From Bacteroidales bacterium (GTDB lineage Bacteria > Bacteroidota > Bacteroidia > Bacteroidales > UBA10428), in the NCBI GenBank assembly GCA_016929525.1, contig JAFGIP010000022.1:1-55715 (forward strand): 55,715 nucleotides of DNA. Reading direction: 5' to 3'. Each line of letters starts with the position of its first letter. Position 1 is the stretch's first letter. Under the pieces are notes generated by a model, which was given only the letters and a program-made list of their open reading frames with translations, was not told where the DNA came from and made no database searches. The translations under genes were made by a program, and so were the position numbers. Below, one piece after another: positions 7,837 through 16,241 of this stretch.

Positions 7837-10680
7837 ATGAATTCATCGACCGGGATATTGGATAAAATCAAGATACTGGAAGATTTTGCATCGATCTCCT
7901 CTTTAGCCTTTTTTATTATTAATGCCAACGGAGAAATAGTCAGGTTAAGCGATAAACTGGTTGAACTCACAGGTTATAAAACAAGCAATAATTTAATAAA
8001 ACTTTTAAATAACAACCTTTACAACATTTTTGAAAAATCCAACCCAATAAGAGCTGCAGCTGAAAGGGTCATTGTAAGTAAAGCTCCTGATCAGATTTCA
8101 TCAAAGATTATAACCTTCAGTAAGAAAATCATTGATACTAATATAACTCTGGAAATAGTTGATGTTGGAAAGGAGTTGCTGATAACCGGATATGTAAATG
8201 CTGTTAATAAACCGCAGACAGATGAAATTGCAAGTAAAAGATTATTAACTGAAGCAGCTATCTTAAATAATATACCTTATCTGACATGGCTAAAGGATAA
8301 TGAGGGCAGGTACATTTTTGCGAATGAACCGTTTGCTCTATATTTCGATATGGTACCTGAACAGATAATCGGCAAACTTGACAAGGATATTTTCCCAAAA
8401 GAAATTGCCGAGAGGCATGAATTGTATGATATTGAAGTAAAACATATTGGAAAAAGAAGGTTTAAAGAAGATAACTGGAAACGAAATGAAACCGATTTCT
8501 GGGTTGAAACCTTAACCATACCTATCTACAATGAATCAAACCAGTTAATTGGTATCTCCGGTATTTCGCGCGATATTACCGACCGCAAAACCATGGAAGA
8601 TACTATAATTAAAAATGAAGAACACTTCAGATCGTTGCTACAGTATTCATCTGACGCAATTACTATTTTAGATAAAAACGGATTTATTGTATTTGAAAGT
8701 TCTCTGCGAAACCGGATATCGGATTTCATGATAGATGAGTTGATTGGAAAACATTATGGAGAGATTATTCACCCCGAAGATGTTGACATATTTAACGAAG
8801 TTCTCAGATCTGTTATTCATGAACCTGGTATTCAGCTAAAGAGAGAATACAGAAGCCTGCATAAAAACAAAAAGTGGATTTATGTAGAATCAATATTCTC
8901 AAATCACCTGCAAAATAAATCCATTCAAGGTATTGTTGTAAATACACGCGATGTCTCAGACAGAAAAATGTCTGAGTTAAAGGAACGGGTTTATCATGAT
9001 AACCTGATATTTTTAAGCAATGCAGCACTGGATCTGCTCGGGCTCTCCGACAGACAGGATATTTTCAAATTCATTGCTAAAAAACTCAATGGTTTTCTTG
9101 AAGATTCAATCGCTATTGTTGCCGCTTACAATGACGATGAAAAATGTTTTGAAATTAAGGAAGTTGAAGGATTGGGCGATAACCTGGAAAAAATAAATGA
9201 TTTATTTGGAGGGAATGTCCTGGGTGTAAAATATCCATGGAATAAAGAAATCAGCAAACTTGAAAATTCCGGGAATGTCACAATTTTCGCCGGTAATTTG
9301 GACAACATGTATCTGGGACAGTTAAATCTTGATATAGCAACACAAGCTATAAAAATGTTAAAAGTCAATAAGATCTATAACATCTTAATGGCGCGTGATG
9401 ATAAAATCCTGGGAAATATTACCATCCTGACTCTGAATAAAACTATCATTAAGTTCAAACACATAATAGAGACATTTGTGCATCAAACTTCAGTTGCATT
9501 GCACAGAACACAACTGGAATATGAACTTATGGAAGCAAAAACAAAAGCTGAAGAATCAGATAAACTTAAAACAGCCTTCCTTGCAAATATGTCGCATGAG
9601 ATACGGACACCAATGAATGGTATCCTTGGTTTTGCAGAAATGCTGAACGACGAACTTCTGAGTGAGGGAAACCGTAAAAAATATGTTGAGATTATCAATA
9701 ACAATGGTAAGATGCTGATGAGCCTTATCGATGATATTATTGATTTCGCCAAGATAGAAGCCGGCCAGATAAAAATTCTCAACCAGGAGTTTTCGTTGAA
9801 TTCATTGCTCTCTCAGGTTCATTCTTCGTTTTTATCAATGAGCCTTACAAAGGAAAAGTCTGTTGTGAAACTTAAAATTAAAAAAGCCTTTTCAAATGAG
9901 GAATGTTTTATACAAACCGATCCTAACAGATTAAGGCAGATACTCACAAACCTGGTTGGTAATGCATTTAAGTTCACCAAAGAAGGATATATTGAATTTG
10001 GTTATAACAAACCGGAAGAAGACTTTCTTGAATTCTTTGTAAAAGACACCGGAATAGGAATACCGGAAGAGAAAATCAACCTGATATTTGAACGTTTTGT
10101 TCAGGCTGACTATTCACGATCCAGGAAATATAGCGGATCAGGTTTGGGACTGGCTATTTCAAAAGGTTTTGTAGAACTGCTGGGTGGACGAATGTGGGCA
10201 GAATCAACTGTTAATGAAGGATCAACATTCCACTTTACAATACCTTATGTGCAGGCAAAAAGAAAAACCCAGTCAGATATCGAAAGAAAAAAACCCAAAG
10301 CTGATTATAACTGGCAAGGTAAAGTATTTCTGGTAGCCGAGGATGATAAGTTTAGCTACAAACTCCTCGAAGGTTTCCTAAAGAAAACAAATGCTGAAAT
10401 ACTGCATGCTGAAGACGGAACCAGAGCAGTTGATATCTGTAAAGAAAATAAAGATGTCGATCTGGTTTTAATGGATGTTCAAATGCCGGAAATGAATGGC
10501 ATGGAAGCAACAAAAATTATCAAAGGCTTTAGAAAATCCCTTCCTATCATAGCTCAGACTGCGAATGCTATTGCCGAAGAAAAGCAAAAATGTTTCGAAG
10601 CTGGCTGCGACGATTTTGTTACCAAGCCGATAAATATCAGCGAACTATTCATCAAGATCGAACAATGGTTAAGCAAGTAG
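7837..10680 (+). CDS. PAS/GAF hybrid sensor histidine kinase with C-terminal receiver
   Basis: This 947-residue kinase has no transmembrane segment. Domains in order are a divergent PAS (about 15-120), PAS (about 135-250, with WVETLTIPIYN and SRDITDRK), PAS (about 258-377, ending RDVSDRK), a GAF-like region (about 385-555), HisKA with phospho-accepting His587 (FLANMSHEIRTPMNGILGF), and HATPase. The HATPase shows an N box at NLVGNAFKF, G1 DTGIGIP and G2 GSGLGLAISK. A receiver (828-945) follows with acidic residues 835-837, phospho-accepting Asp880 (LVLMDVQMPEMNG) and Lys930. All catalytic residues are intact. The protein probably senses a cytoplasmic or redox signal and passes phosphate to a partner outside this locus. 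No cognate output regulator is adjacent. Confidence 0.93.
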   Translation: MNSSTGILDKIKILEDFASISSLAFFIINANGEIVRLSDKLVELTGYKTSNNLIKLLNNNLYNIFEKSNPIRAAAERVIVSKAPDQISSKIITFSKKIIDTNITLEIVDVGKELLITGYVNAVNKPQTDEIASKRLLTEAAILNNIPYLTWLKDNEGRYIFANEPFALYFDMVPEQIIGKLDKDIFPKEIAERHELYDIEVKHIGKRRFKEDNWKRNETDFWVETLTIPIYNESNQLIGISGISRDITDRKTMEDTIIKNEEHFRSLLQYSSDAITILDKNGFIVFESSLRNRISDFMIDELIGKHYGEIIHPEDVDIFNEVLRSVIHEPGIQLKREYRSLHKNKKWIYVESIFSNHLQNKSIQGIVVNTRDVSDRKMSELKERVYHDNLIFLSNAALDLLGLSDRQDIFKFIAKKLNGFLEDSIAIVAAYNDDEKCFEIKEVEGLGDNLEKINDLFGGNVLGVKYPWNKEISKLENSGNVTIFAGNLDNMYLGQLNLDIATQAIKMLKVNKIYNILMARDDKILGNITILTLNKTIIKFKHIIETFVHQTSVALHRTQLEYELMEAKTKAEESDKLKTAFLANMSHEIRTPMNGILGFAEMLNDELLSEGNRKKYVEIINNNGKMLMSLIDDIIDFAKIEAGQIKILNQEFSLNSLLSQVHSSFLSMSLTKEKSVVKLKIKKAFSNEECFIQTDPNRLRQILTNLVGNAFKFTKEGYIEFGYNKPEEDFLEFFVKDTGIGIPEEKINLIFERFVQADYSRSRKYSGSGLGLAISKGFVELLGGRMWAESTVNEGSTFHFTIPYVQAKRKTQSDIERKKPKADYNWQGKVFLVAEDDKFSYKLLEGFLKKTNAEILHAEDGTRAVDICKENKDVDLVLMDVQMPEMNGMEATKIIKGFRKSLPIIAQTANAIAEEKQKCFEAGCDDFVTKPINISELFIKIEQWLSK

Positions 10681-10729
10681 TCTTTCATCCCTGTTCAATG
10701 ACCGGAAAAACAATTTTCAATCTGTACAC

Positions 10730-11839
10730 ATGATGTTGATCCTGTTAGCCGGGTGGGCAATTTTATTCATTTATTTATTTATCATATTATTATTGTGGAT
10801 TGGTTGGCTAAGGCTGCCTACGGAAGAAGAAAAAGATAATTCCTGCAATATCAGTGTAAGTATTATTATAGCAGCCCGAAATGAAGATGTAACTATCCCA
10901 GATTTGCTGAAAGATCTTAAAAGCCAAAGTTATCCCAGGTCATTATTCGAAATCATTATAATCGACGATCATTCTGAGAATAAAATCTCACAATTACAAG
11001 CCGTTAATGAACTTAATATGGAAAACTTGAAAATCATAGAACTTCCGCAAGATAAGAATGGTAAAAAAGAAGCATTGATCTATGGTGCAAGAAAAAGTAA
11101 TTCCGAGCTTATCTTATTTACAGATGCTGATTGCCGTGTTGGTGAAAACTGGATAAAATCATTTGTCACGAAGTATCATAAACAAAAACCTTCTGTAATA
11201 ATAGGATTGGTCGACTATCTTTCTGAAGATGCTTTATTACAGAATTATTACAGGTTAGATTTTTTAAGCCTGATTGTATCAGGTGCAGGTGCTGCCGGAT
11301 TAGGTAAACCTGTTCTGTGTAACGGGGCCAATCTGGCACTAAAACGCAATCTGTACCTGAATTTACAGGATAAGCTTATGAAGCAACACAGATCAGGAGA
11401 CGATGTGTTTATTCTGCATGCCGTAAAAGCCACAAAAAAAGAAAAAATTGAATTGCTGAAATCAAGAGATGCCGTAGTTTATACGCACCCTCCACACAAT
11501 ATTGCAGAATTTAATACTCAAAGAATGAGATGGGCATCGAAAGCGCCGCTTTATTATGATTTCGATACAGTATTTCTTGGATCTCTGGTATTACTTACCT
11601 GTGCTTTTTTACTTTTAAGTATTGTATATTCGGTGCTCAATGAAAACTTTTTTTACTGCATATCCCTGTTTGCAATAAAAACAACAGCCGACTGCTTTAT
11701 AATAACAGCCGGCCTGAGGTTTTTTGGTAAACTGAAACAGATTCTTTTTCTTCCGTTGTTTCAGCTAATATATCCGATGTATGTTCTAGGTATCTTTTTT
11801 TTCGGATTATTCGTCCGTATTAGCTGGAAAGGGAGATAA
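10730..11839 (+). CDS. Membrane glycosyltransferase, family 2
   Basis: The 369-residue protein starts with an N-terminal membrane helix (LLAGWAILFIYLFIILLLWIG). It has a GT-A catalytic domain with VSIIIAARNED, the IIIIDDHSENK Asp motif, FTDADCR (DxD-like) and TQRMRWASK (the Q-x-x-R-W motif of processive GT2 enzymes). Two or three C-terminal membrane helices follow (SLVLLTCAFLLLSIVYS, LFQLIYPMYVLGIFFFGLFV). Such enzymes transfer sugars to lipid or growing glycan acceptors at the inner membrane. Two ATGs are adjacent (10730 and 10733) and either could be used. The gene converges with the T9SS protein gene downstream; the substrate is unknown. Confidence 0.88.
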   Translation: MMLILLAGWAILFIYLFIILLLWIGWLRLPTEEEKDNSCNISVSIIIAARNEDVTIPDLLKDLKSQSYPRSLFEIIIIDDHSENKISQLQAVNELNMENLKIIELPQDKNGKKEALIYGARKSNSELILFTDADCRVGENWIKSFVTKYHKQKPSVIIGLVDYLSEDALLQNYYRLDFLSLIVSGAGAAGLGKPVLCNGANLALKRNLYLNLQDKLMKQHRSGDDVFILHAVKATKKEKIELLKSRDAVVYTHPPHNIAEFNTQRMRWASKAPLYYDFDTVFLGSLVLLTCAFLLLSIVYSVLNENFFYCISLFAIKTTADCFIITAGLRFFGKLKQILFLPLFQLIYPMYVLGIFFFGLFVRISWKGR

Positions 11840-11848
11840 TCAACTCCT

Positions 11849-12871
11849 TTAATTTAACTTGGTGAAGTTCATTGTAATTCTATCCTTTCCATTCTTTACA
11901 ACCAGCATATAACTGCCTGGCTGGTAACCTGATATCTTATCGGACAGATCACAACGCTGTGCTCCTCCTTCGCTAATATTATAATCAAATGAAGAGATTA
12001 ATTGTCCATTGATGTCAAAAATTTCCAATTGAAGTATACCTGCATTCAAAGCATCGAACTGCAGAATAAGATTACCTGAAGTAACAGGATTTGGGAACAG
12101 CACAAATTCATCGGCAAATATTTCATCTATAAAATTAACAGCATTATTGTTATAAGCTGCCTGTTGTTTAACATATTCATTGTCTCCGGTTTGTGTAATA
12201 ATTTCAGTAAGAACCAGCAAAGGATACCTGTGAGTCATATTATACCATCGATAGGTGATAATACTCACATTCTGTGCTATTGTGGCAAATCTGTTCTCAT
12301 AGTTCTTTTCTGTCCTGATACGCAAAGTATTTTCATAGACAGTATTTCCTGGAAGTATTAAAGTCCCGTAAGCATCGGCTTCTATAGTATACAAGCCATC
12401 TATATCACTTTGTTTGATACCTGAAATGAAATGTTCTCCTATATACACACCACTGTAAGAATCCCCATAGGCAAAAGGATATTTCATTTTAATAAACGGT
12501 GATGTGTATTCAATCTTTGAATTTCCACTCGCTGAGCTATATCCGACTTGTTCAATTTGTGTTTCCGTTAAATTAAAATAGAATCTGGAGTCAAATTCTG
12601 AAAGTTCAATATTTGCATCCTGAAAACTTGCTCCCTGTTCTGTAAGGACCGGATTATTTATATAGCCGGTAAAAGCATGACTGAATTCCAGGCTGCTAAA
12701 ATCCCAGGTGATATCAACACCTCCGTTACCCGGATCGGCATAACTACAAATAGACATAGGGTTATTTTCACCAATCTGCAAAGCATGTACGTTCTTTTTA
12801 ATCATAGTCTGGGAAAAACCCAGCGACATAATTGCACATGATACAATAGAAAGTAGTAGTAGTTTTTTCAT
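11849..12871 (-). CDS. T9SS type A sorting domain-containing secreted protein
   Basis: From the ATG at 12871 (MKKLLLLSIVSCAIMSLGFS) the protein has a Sec signal peptide, a central region of about 230 residues without a recognised domain, and a C-terminal T9SS type A domain. That domain shows EFVLFPNPVTSGNLILQF, LEIFDINGQLISS and YQPGSYMLVVKNGKDRI. The longer frame adds only MYGI before the signal peptide. The central region contains SPFIKMKYPFAYGDSYSG, a pattern seen in other uncharacterised T9SS cargo. It is probably displayed on or released from the cell surface. It stands alone, converging with the glycosyltransferase. Confidence 0.88.
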   Translation of the reverse strand: MKKLLLLSIVSCAIMSLGFSQTMIKKNVHALQIGENNPMSICSYADPGNGGVDITWDFSSLEFSHAFTGYINNPVLTEQGASFQDANIELSEFDSRFYFNLTETQIEQVGYSSASGNSKIEYTSPFIKMKYPFAYGDSYSGVYIGEHFISGIKQSDIDGLYTIEADAYGTLILPGNTVYENTLRIRTEKNYENRFATIAQNVSIITYRWYNMTHRYPLLVLTEIITQTGDNEYVKQQAAYNNNAVNFIDEIFADEFVLFPNPVTSGNLILQFDALNAGILQLEIFDINGQLISSFDYNISEGGAQRCDLSDKISGYQPGSYMLVVKNGKDRITMNFTKLN

Positions 12872-12927
12872 AATACCATACATTTTAATAACGTAAAGTT
12901 ATCAAAATGTACCAAGAAGTCAATAGA

Positions 12928-15120
12928 TTAATTGCCTAATTCAGAAATGAATTTAATTCTCATTAAACGAATATCTTCTTCAGTATATTCATCCTCACCC
13001 AATTCCAGCAATGCTTCTTCAACAGATTCCGTCTCAGCATCCTTATGGAAATAATCATAAATTTCTTCCTGATGCTCTTCATCAAGCACTTCATTAATGT
13101 AATAATCAATATTAATCTTTGTGCCCGAATTAACAATTGCCTCAATTTCATCAAGCAGCTGGGACATTTCTAATCCTTTTGCTTCGGCAATGTCTGTCAG
13201 AGATATTTTTCTGTCGATACCCTGTATGATGTAAACCTTTACACCTGATTTATTTACCACAGATTTTACCACCATATCCTGTGGCCGTTCTATTTCTTTT
13301 TCTTCGACATATCGCTTGATAACCTCAACAAATTCCTTTCCGTATCTCTTTGCCTTACCATTTCCCACTCCTGAAATATTCTGAAGTTCATCAAGGGTAA
13401 TTGGATACTGGATTGCCATATCTTCAAGCGAAGGATCCTGAAAAATCACAAACGGGGGAACTTGTTTTAGTTTTGATATTTGTTTGCGCAGATCTTTAAG
13501 TATCTTAAATAATTCTTCATCGGCTGCTCCCGCACCCCCCTGTGCTTTTAAAATAATATCGTCATCTTCTGTATCGACATAGTCGTGATCTTCGGCAAGC
13601 ATAAATGAAGTAGGGTTCTTTAAAAATTCATGCCCTCTTTCTTCAATCTTAAGCAAACCATAATTCTCAATTTCCTTCTGCAGGAATCTTGCTATGAGTG
13701 TTTGCCTGATTACTGCATTCCAGAATTTTACATCTTTATCTTTCCCTTTTCCGAATATCTCAAGTTCATGATGTTTATATGACTTTATAGCCTGTGTTTT
13801 AATACCGGCAAGGATATTTGCTATGTGGTCTGCTTTGAACTTTTCTTTGACTTTAAGAACTGTATCCAGTACCTGAACAACATAATCTTTCCCTTCGAAC
13901 TGCTTTTTCGGATTGAGACAATTATCACAGTTATTACATGCTGAGCTCATCTCTTCACCAAAATAATTAAGCAACTGTCGTGGTCGGCAAACAGATGACT
14001 CTGCATATGACACAGTTTCAAGTAATAATTGTTTCCCAATTTCCTGTTCGGCAACCGGTTTGCCCTGCATAAACTTTTCGAGTTTCTGAATATCCTTATA
14101 ACTATAGAAAGCTATGCATCGACCTTCACCACCATCACGTCCGGCACGCCCTGTTTCCTGATAATATCCTTCAAGGCTTTTTGGAATATCATAGTGAATT
14201 ACAAATCTTACGTCCGGTTTGTCAATACCCATCCCAAATGCTATGGTAGCAACAATAATATCTATATCCTCCATCAAGAATTTATCCTGATTTTGCGTAC
14301 GTGTTATTGCATCCATTCCGGCATGGTAAGGTAACGCCTTGATGCTATTTACAGCGAGTGTTTCTGCAAGTTCTTCAACTTTCTTTCTGCTTAAACAATA
14401 AATAATACCGGATTTCCCGTGGTTATTTTTAATGTATTTAATGATCTCCTTGACAACATTTTTCTTTGGCCTTACTTCATAATATAGATTTTCCCTGCGA
14501 AATGAAGATTTGAAGACATTTGCATCAAGCATTTCAAGGTTTTTCTGTATGTCATGTTGTACTTTGGGTGTAGCAGTAGCTGTTAATGCAATAATCGGAG
14601 CCTTCCCTATTTTATTAATTATTGGTCTTATTCTTCGGTATTCCGGTCTGAAATCATGTCCCCATTCTGAAATACAATGAGCTTCATCGACAGCATAAAA
14701 AGAGACCTGAATTTGCTGAAGAAAATTTATGTTTTCTTCTTTTGTTAGCGATTCGGGGGCAACGTATAATAACTTAGTTTTCCCGTCAATTACATCAGTT
14801 TTAACCTGATTTACCTGGCTCTTCGTCAGAGATGAATTGAGAAAATGAGCAACCCCGTCTTCCTCGCTGAAGCTGCGCATTGAATCAACCTGATTTTTCA
14901 TGAGAGCTATAAGCGGTGAAATAACAATTGCAGTACCATCAATCAGTAGAGAAGGCATCTGATAACATAAAGATTTGCCTCCGCCTGTAGGCATAAGTAC
15001 AAAAGTATCCCTTTTGGCCAAAACATTTCTGATAACCAATTCCTGATTCCCCTTAAAACTAGTGAAACCAAAATGCCTTTTTAAAACATCATTCAGAGAA
15101 ATATCAGCTCCAACGCTCAT
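12928..15120 (-). CDS. recQ: ATP-dependent DNA helicase RecQ
   Basis: A 730-residue superfamily 2 helicase that unwinds DNA 3' to 5' in recombination and repair. Visible are Walker A (MPTGGGKSLCYQMP, about 43-56), the DEAH box with the RecQ aromatic-rich loop (AVDEAHCISEWGHDFRPEYR) and motif VI (YQETGRAGRDG). The zinc-binding RQC cysteines are C378, C395, C398 and C401, and an HRDC domain lies at about 530-610 (NISGVGNGKAKRYGKEFVE). Beyond HRDC is an acidic C-terminal extension of about 110 residues (winged-helix-like segment, then EEALLELGEDEYTEEDIRLM), commonly present in Bacteroidota RecQ. The gene is transcribed divergently from tatC. Confidence 0.97.
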   Translation of the reverse strand: MSVGADISLNDVLKRHFGFTSFKGNQELVIRNVLAKRDTFVLMPTGGGKSLCYQMPSLLIDGTAIVISPLIALMKNQVDSMRSFSEEDGVAHFLNSSLTKSQVNQVKTDVIDGKTKLLYVAPESLTKEENINFLQQIQVSFYAVDEAHCISEWGHDFRPEYRRIRPIINKIGKAPIIALTATATPKVQHDIQKNLEMLDANVFKSSFRRENLYYEVRPKKNVVKEIIKYIKNNHGKSGIIYCLSRKKVEELAETLAVNSIKALPYHAGMDAITRTQNQDKFLMEDIDIIVATIAFGMGIDKPDVRFVIHYDIPKSLEGYYQETGRAGRDGGEGRCIAFYSYKDIQKLEKFMQGKPVAEQEIGKQLLLETVSYAESSVCRPRQLLNYFGEEMSSACNNCDNCLNPKKQFEGKDYVVQVLDTVLKVKEKFKADHIANILAGIKTQAIKSYKHHELEIFGKGKDKDVKFWNAVIRQTLIARFLQKEIENYGLLKIEERGHEFLKNPTSFMLAEDHDYVDTEDDDIILKAQGGAGAADEELFKILKDLRKQISKLKQVPPFVIFQDPSLEDMAIQYPITLDELQNISGVGNGKAKRYGKEFVEVIKRYVEEKEIERPQDMVVKSVVNKSGVKVYIIQGIDRKISLTDIAEAKGLEMSQLLDEIEAIVNSGTKINIDYYINEVLDEEHQEEIYDYFHKDAETESVEEALLELGEDEYTEEDIRLMRIKFISELGN

Positions 15121-15324
15121 CTCAACAATAAATTATTTGCAAAGAAGACTATTTACTCAGATTTTTCTGGGGATTTATGGTCAGTCCGTAAGCATATACG
15201 CTCAACGGTTTAAAAAGTTATATTCATGATTTACTGGGCCAAATAACCTTCACTTTGCATCCAATATATATTAAAAATAGTAAGTTTTTTTCAATTCAAC
15301 ACAATGTGAGATAGCATTATTGAC

Positions 15325-15332
15325 TATGTTTG
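15325..15332 (+). promoter_or_regulatory. -7 box for tatC
   Basis: TATGTTTG is an exact TAnnTTTG, 23 bases before the tatC ATG. No clear -33 element was found. Confidence 0.4.
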
Positions 15333-15355
15333 TGGTTAATTTTTAGTGCAAGAAT

Positions 15356-16177
15356 ATGAGTAAAATTGACGCACAGGAAATGACATTTCTTGATCATCTT
15401 GAAGAACTCAGGTGGCATATAATAAGATCAGCTGTTGTTATTGTTCTGATCGCGATAGTTGCTTTTATTTTTAAAGAATTTGTCTTTGATGTTGTAATAC
15501 TTGGCCCCAGCAGAAGCGACTTTTTTACAAATTACTGGTTATGTTACCTGGGAGAAAATTCTTTTTTACATACTTCCAGGTTATGTATCAATTCAAATCC
15601 TATTAAACTGCAGAGTATTCAGATGGCCGGACAGTTTCTGGCTCATATTAAGATTTCTCTCATTGGCGGACTTGTGCTGGCATTTCCGTATATTTTTTAT
15701 GAGTTCTGGCGTTTTGTAAGCCCTGCTTTATATATAAAGGAAAGGAAAATTGCACGGGGTGCAGTTGCTGCAATTTCTTTGTTATTTTTTATCGGATTAC
15801 TATTTGGGTATTATATTATATGTCCTTTATCAATTAATTTCCTTTATAGTTACCAGGTTTCGGATTTAGCTGTTAATAATATTAAATTAATGTCGTACAT
15901 ATCACTTGTTTCCAGCATTGGTTTAGGATCTGGAATTTTATTCGAATTACCGGTAATAGTGCTCTTTTTCTCAAAAATTGGATTATTAACACCGGAAACA
16001 TTGAAAAAATATAGAAAACATGCTTTGGTTATTATTCTTATAATCTCAGCTATTATTACACCTCCAGATGTTTTTAGTCAAATTCTTGTTTCACTGCCGC
16101 TTCTGGTTTTATATGAAATAAGTATAGCTATTTCAAAAAGAATTGTTAAAAAAGATGAACAAAAAGAAATTATATAA
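15356..16177 (+). CDS. tatC: Sec-independent translocase subunit TatC
   Basis: A 273-residue inner-membrane protein with six predicted helices, the receptor for twin-arginine signal peptides in the Tat pathway that exports folded proteins. The N-terminus has the conserved TFLDHLEELRWHIIRSA signature, and later segments FPYIFYEFWRFVSPALY and LFELPVIVLFFSKIGLLTPE are typical. It is slightly longer than the E. coli protein because of an extra periplasmic loop (about 45-85). No tatA or tatB gene is in the window, so the partner must be encoded elsewhere. Confidence 0.96.
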   Translation: MSKIDAQEMTFLDHLEELRWHIIRSAVVIVLIAIVAFIFKEFVFDVVILGPSRSDFFTNYWLCYLGENSFLHTSRLCINSNPIKLQSIQMAGQFLAHIKISLIGGLVLAFPYIFYEFWRFVSPALYIKERKIARGAVAAISLLFFIGLLFGYYIICPLSINFLYSYQVSDLAVNNIKLMSYISLVSSIGLGSGILFELPVIVLFFSKIGLLTPETLKKYRKHALVIILIISAIITPPDVFSQILVSLPLLVLYEISIAISKRIVKKDEQKEII

Positions 16178-16241
16178 AAATATTAGAATCAATAGTGCAT
16201 CGCAAATCAATTTATTCTGTCTATTTTAACCAAAACCAGTT

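Noticed and set aside
12963-13154. 63-codon minus-strand frame at the recQ 3' end
   Set aside because: It is a shifted frame of the acidic RecQ C-terminal extension.
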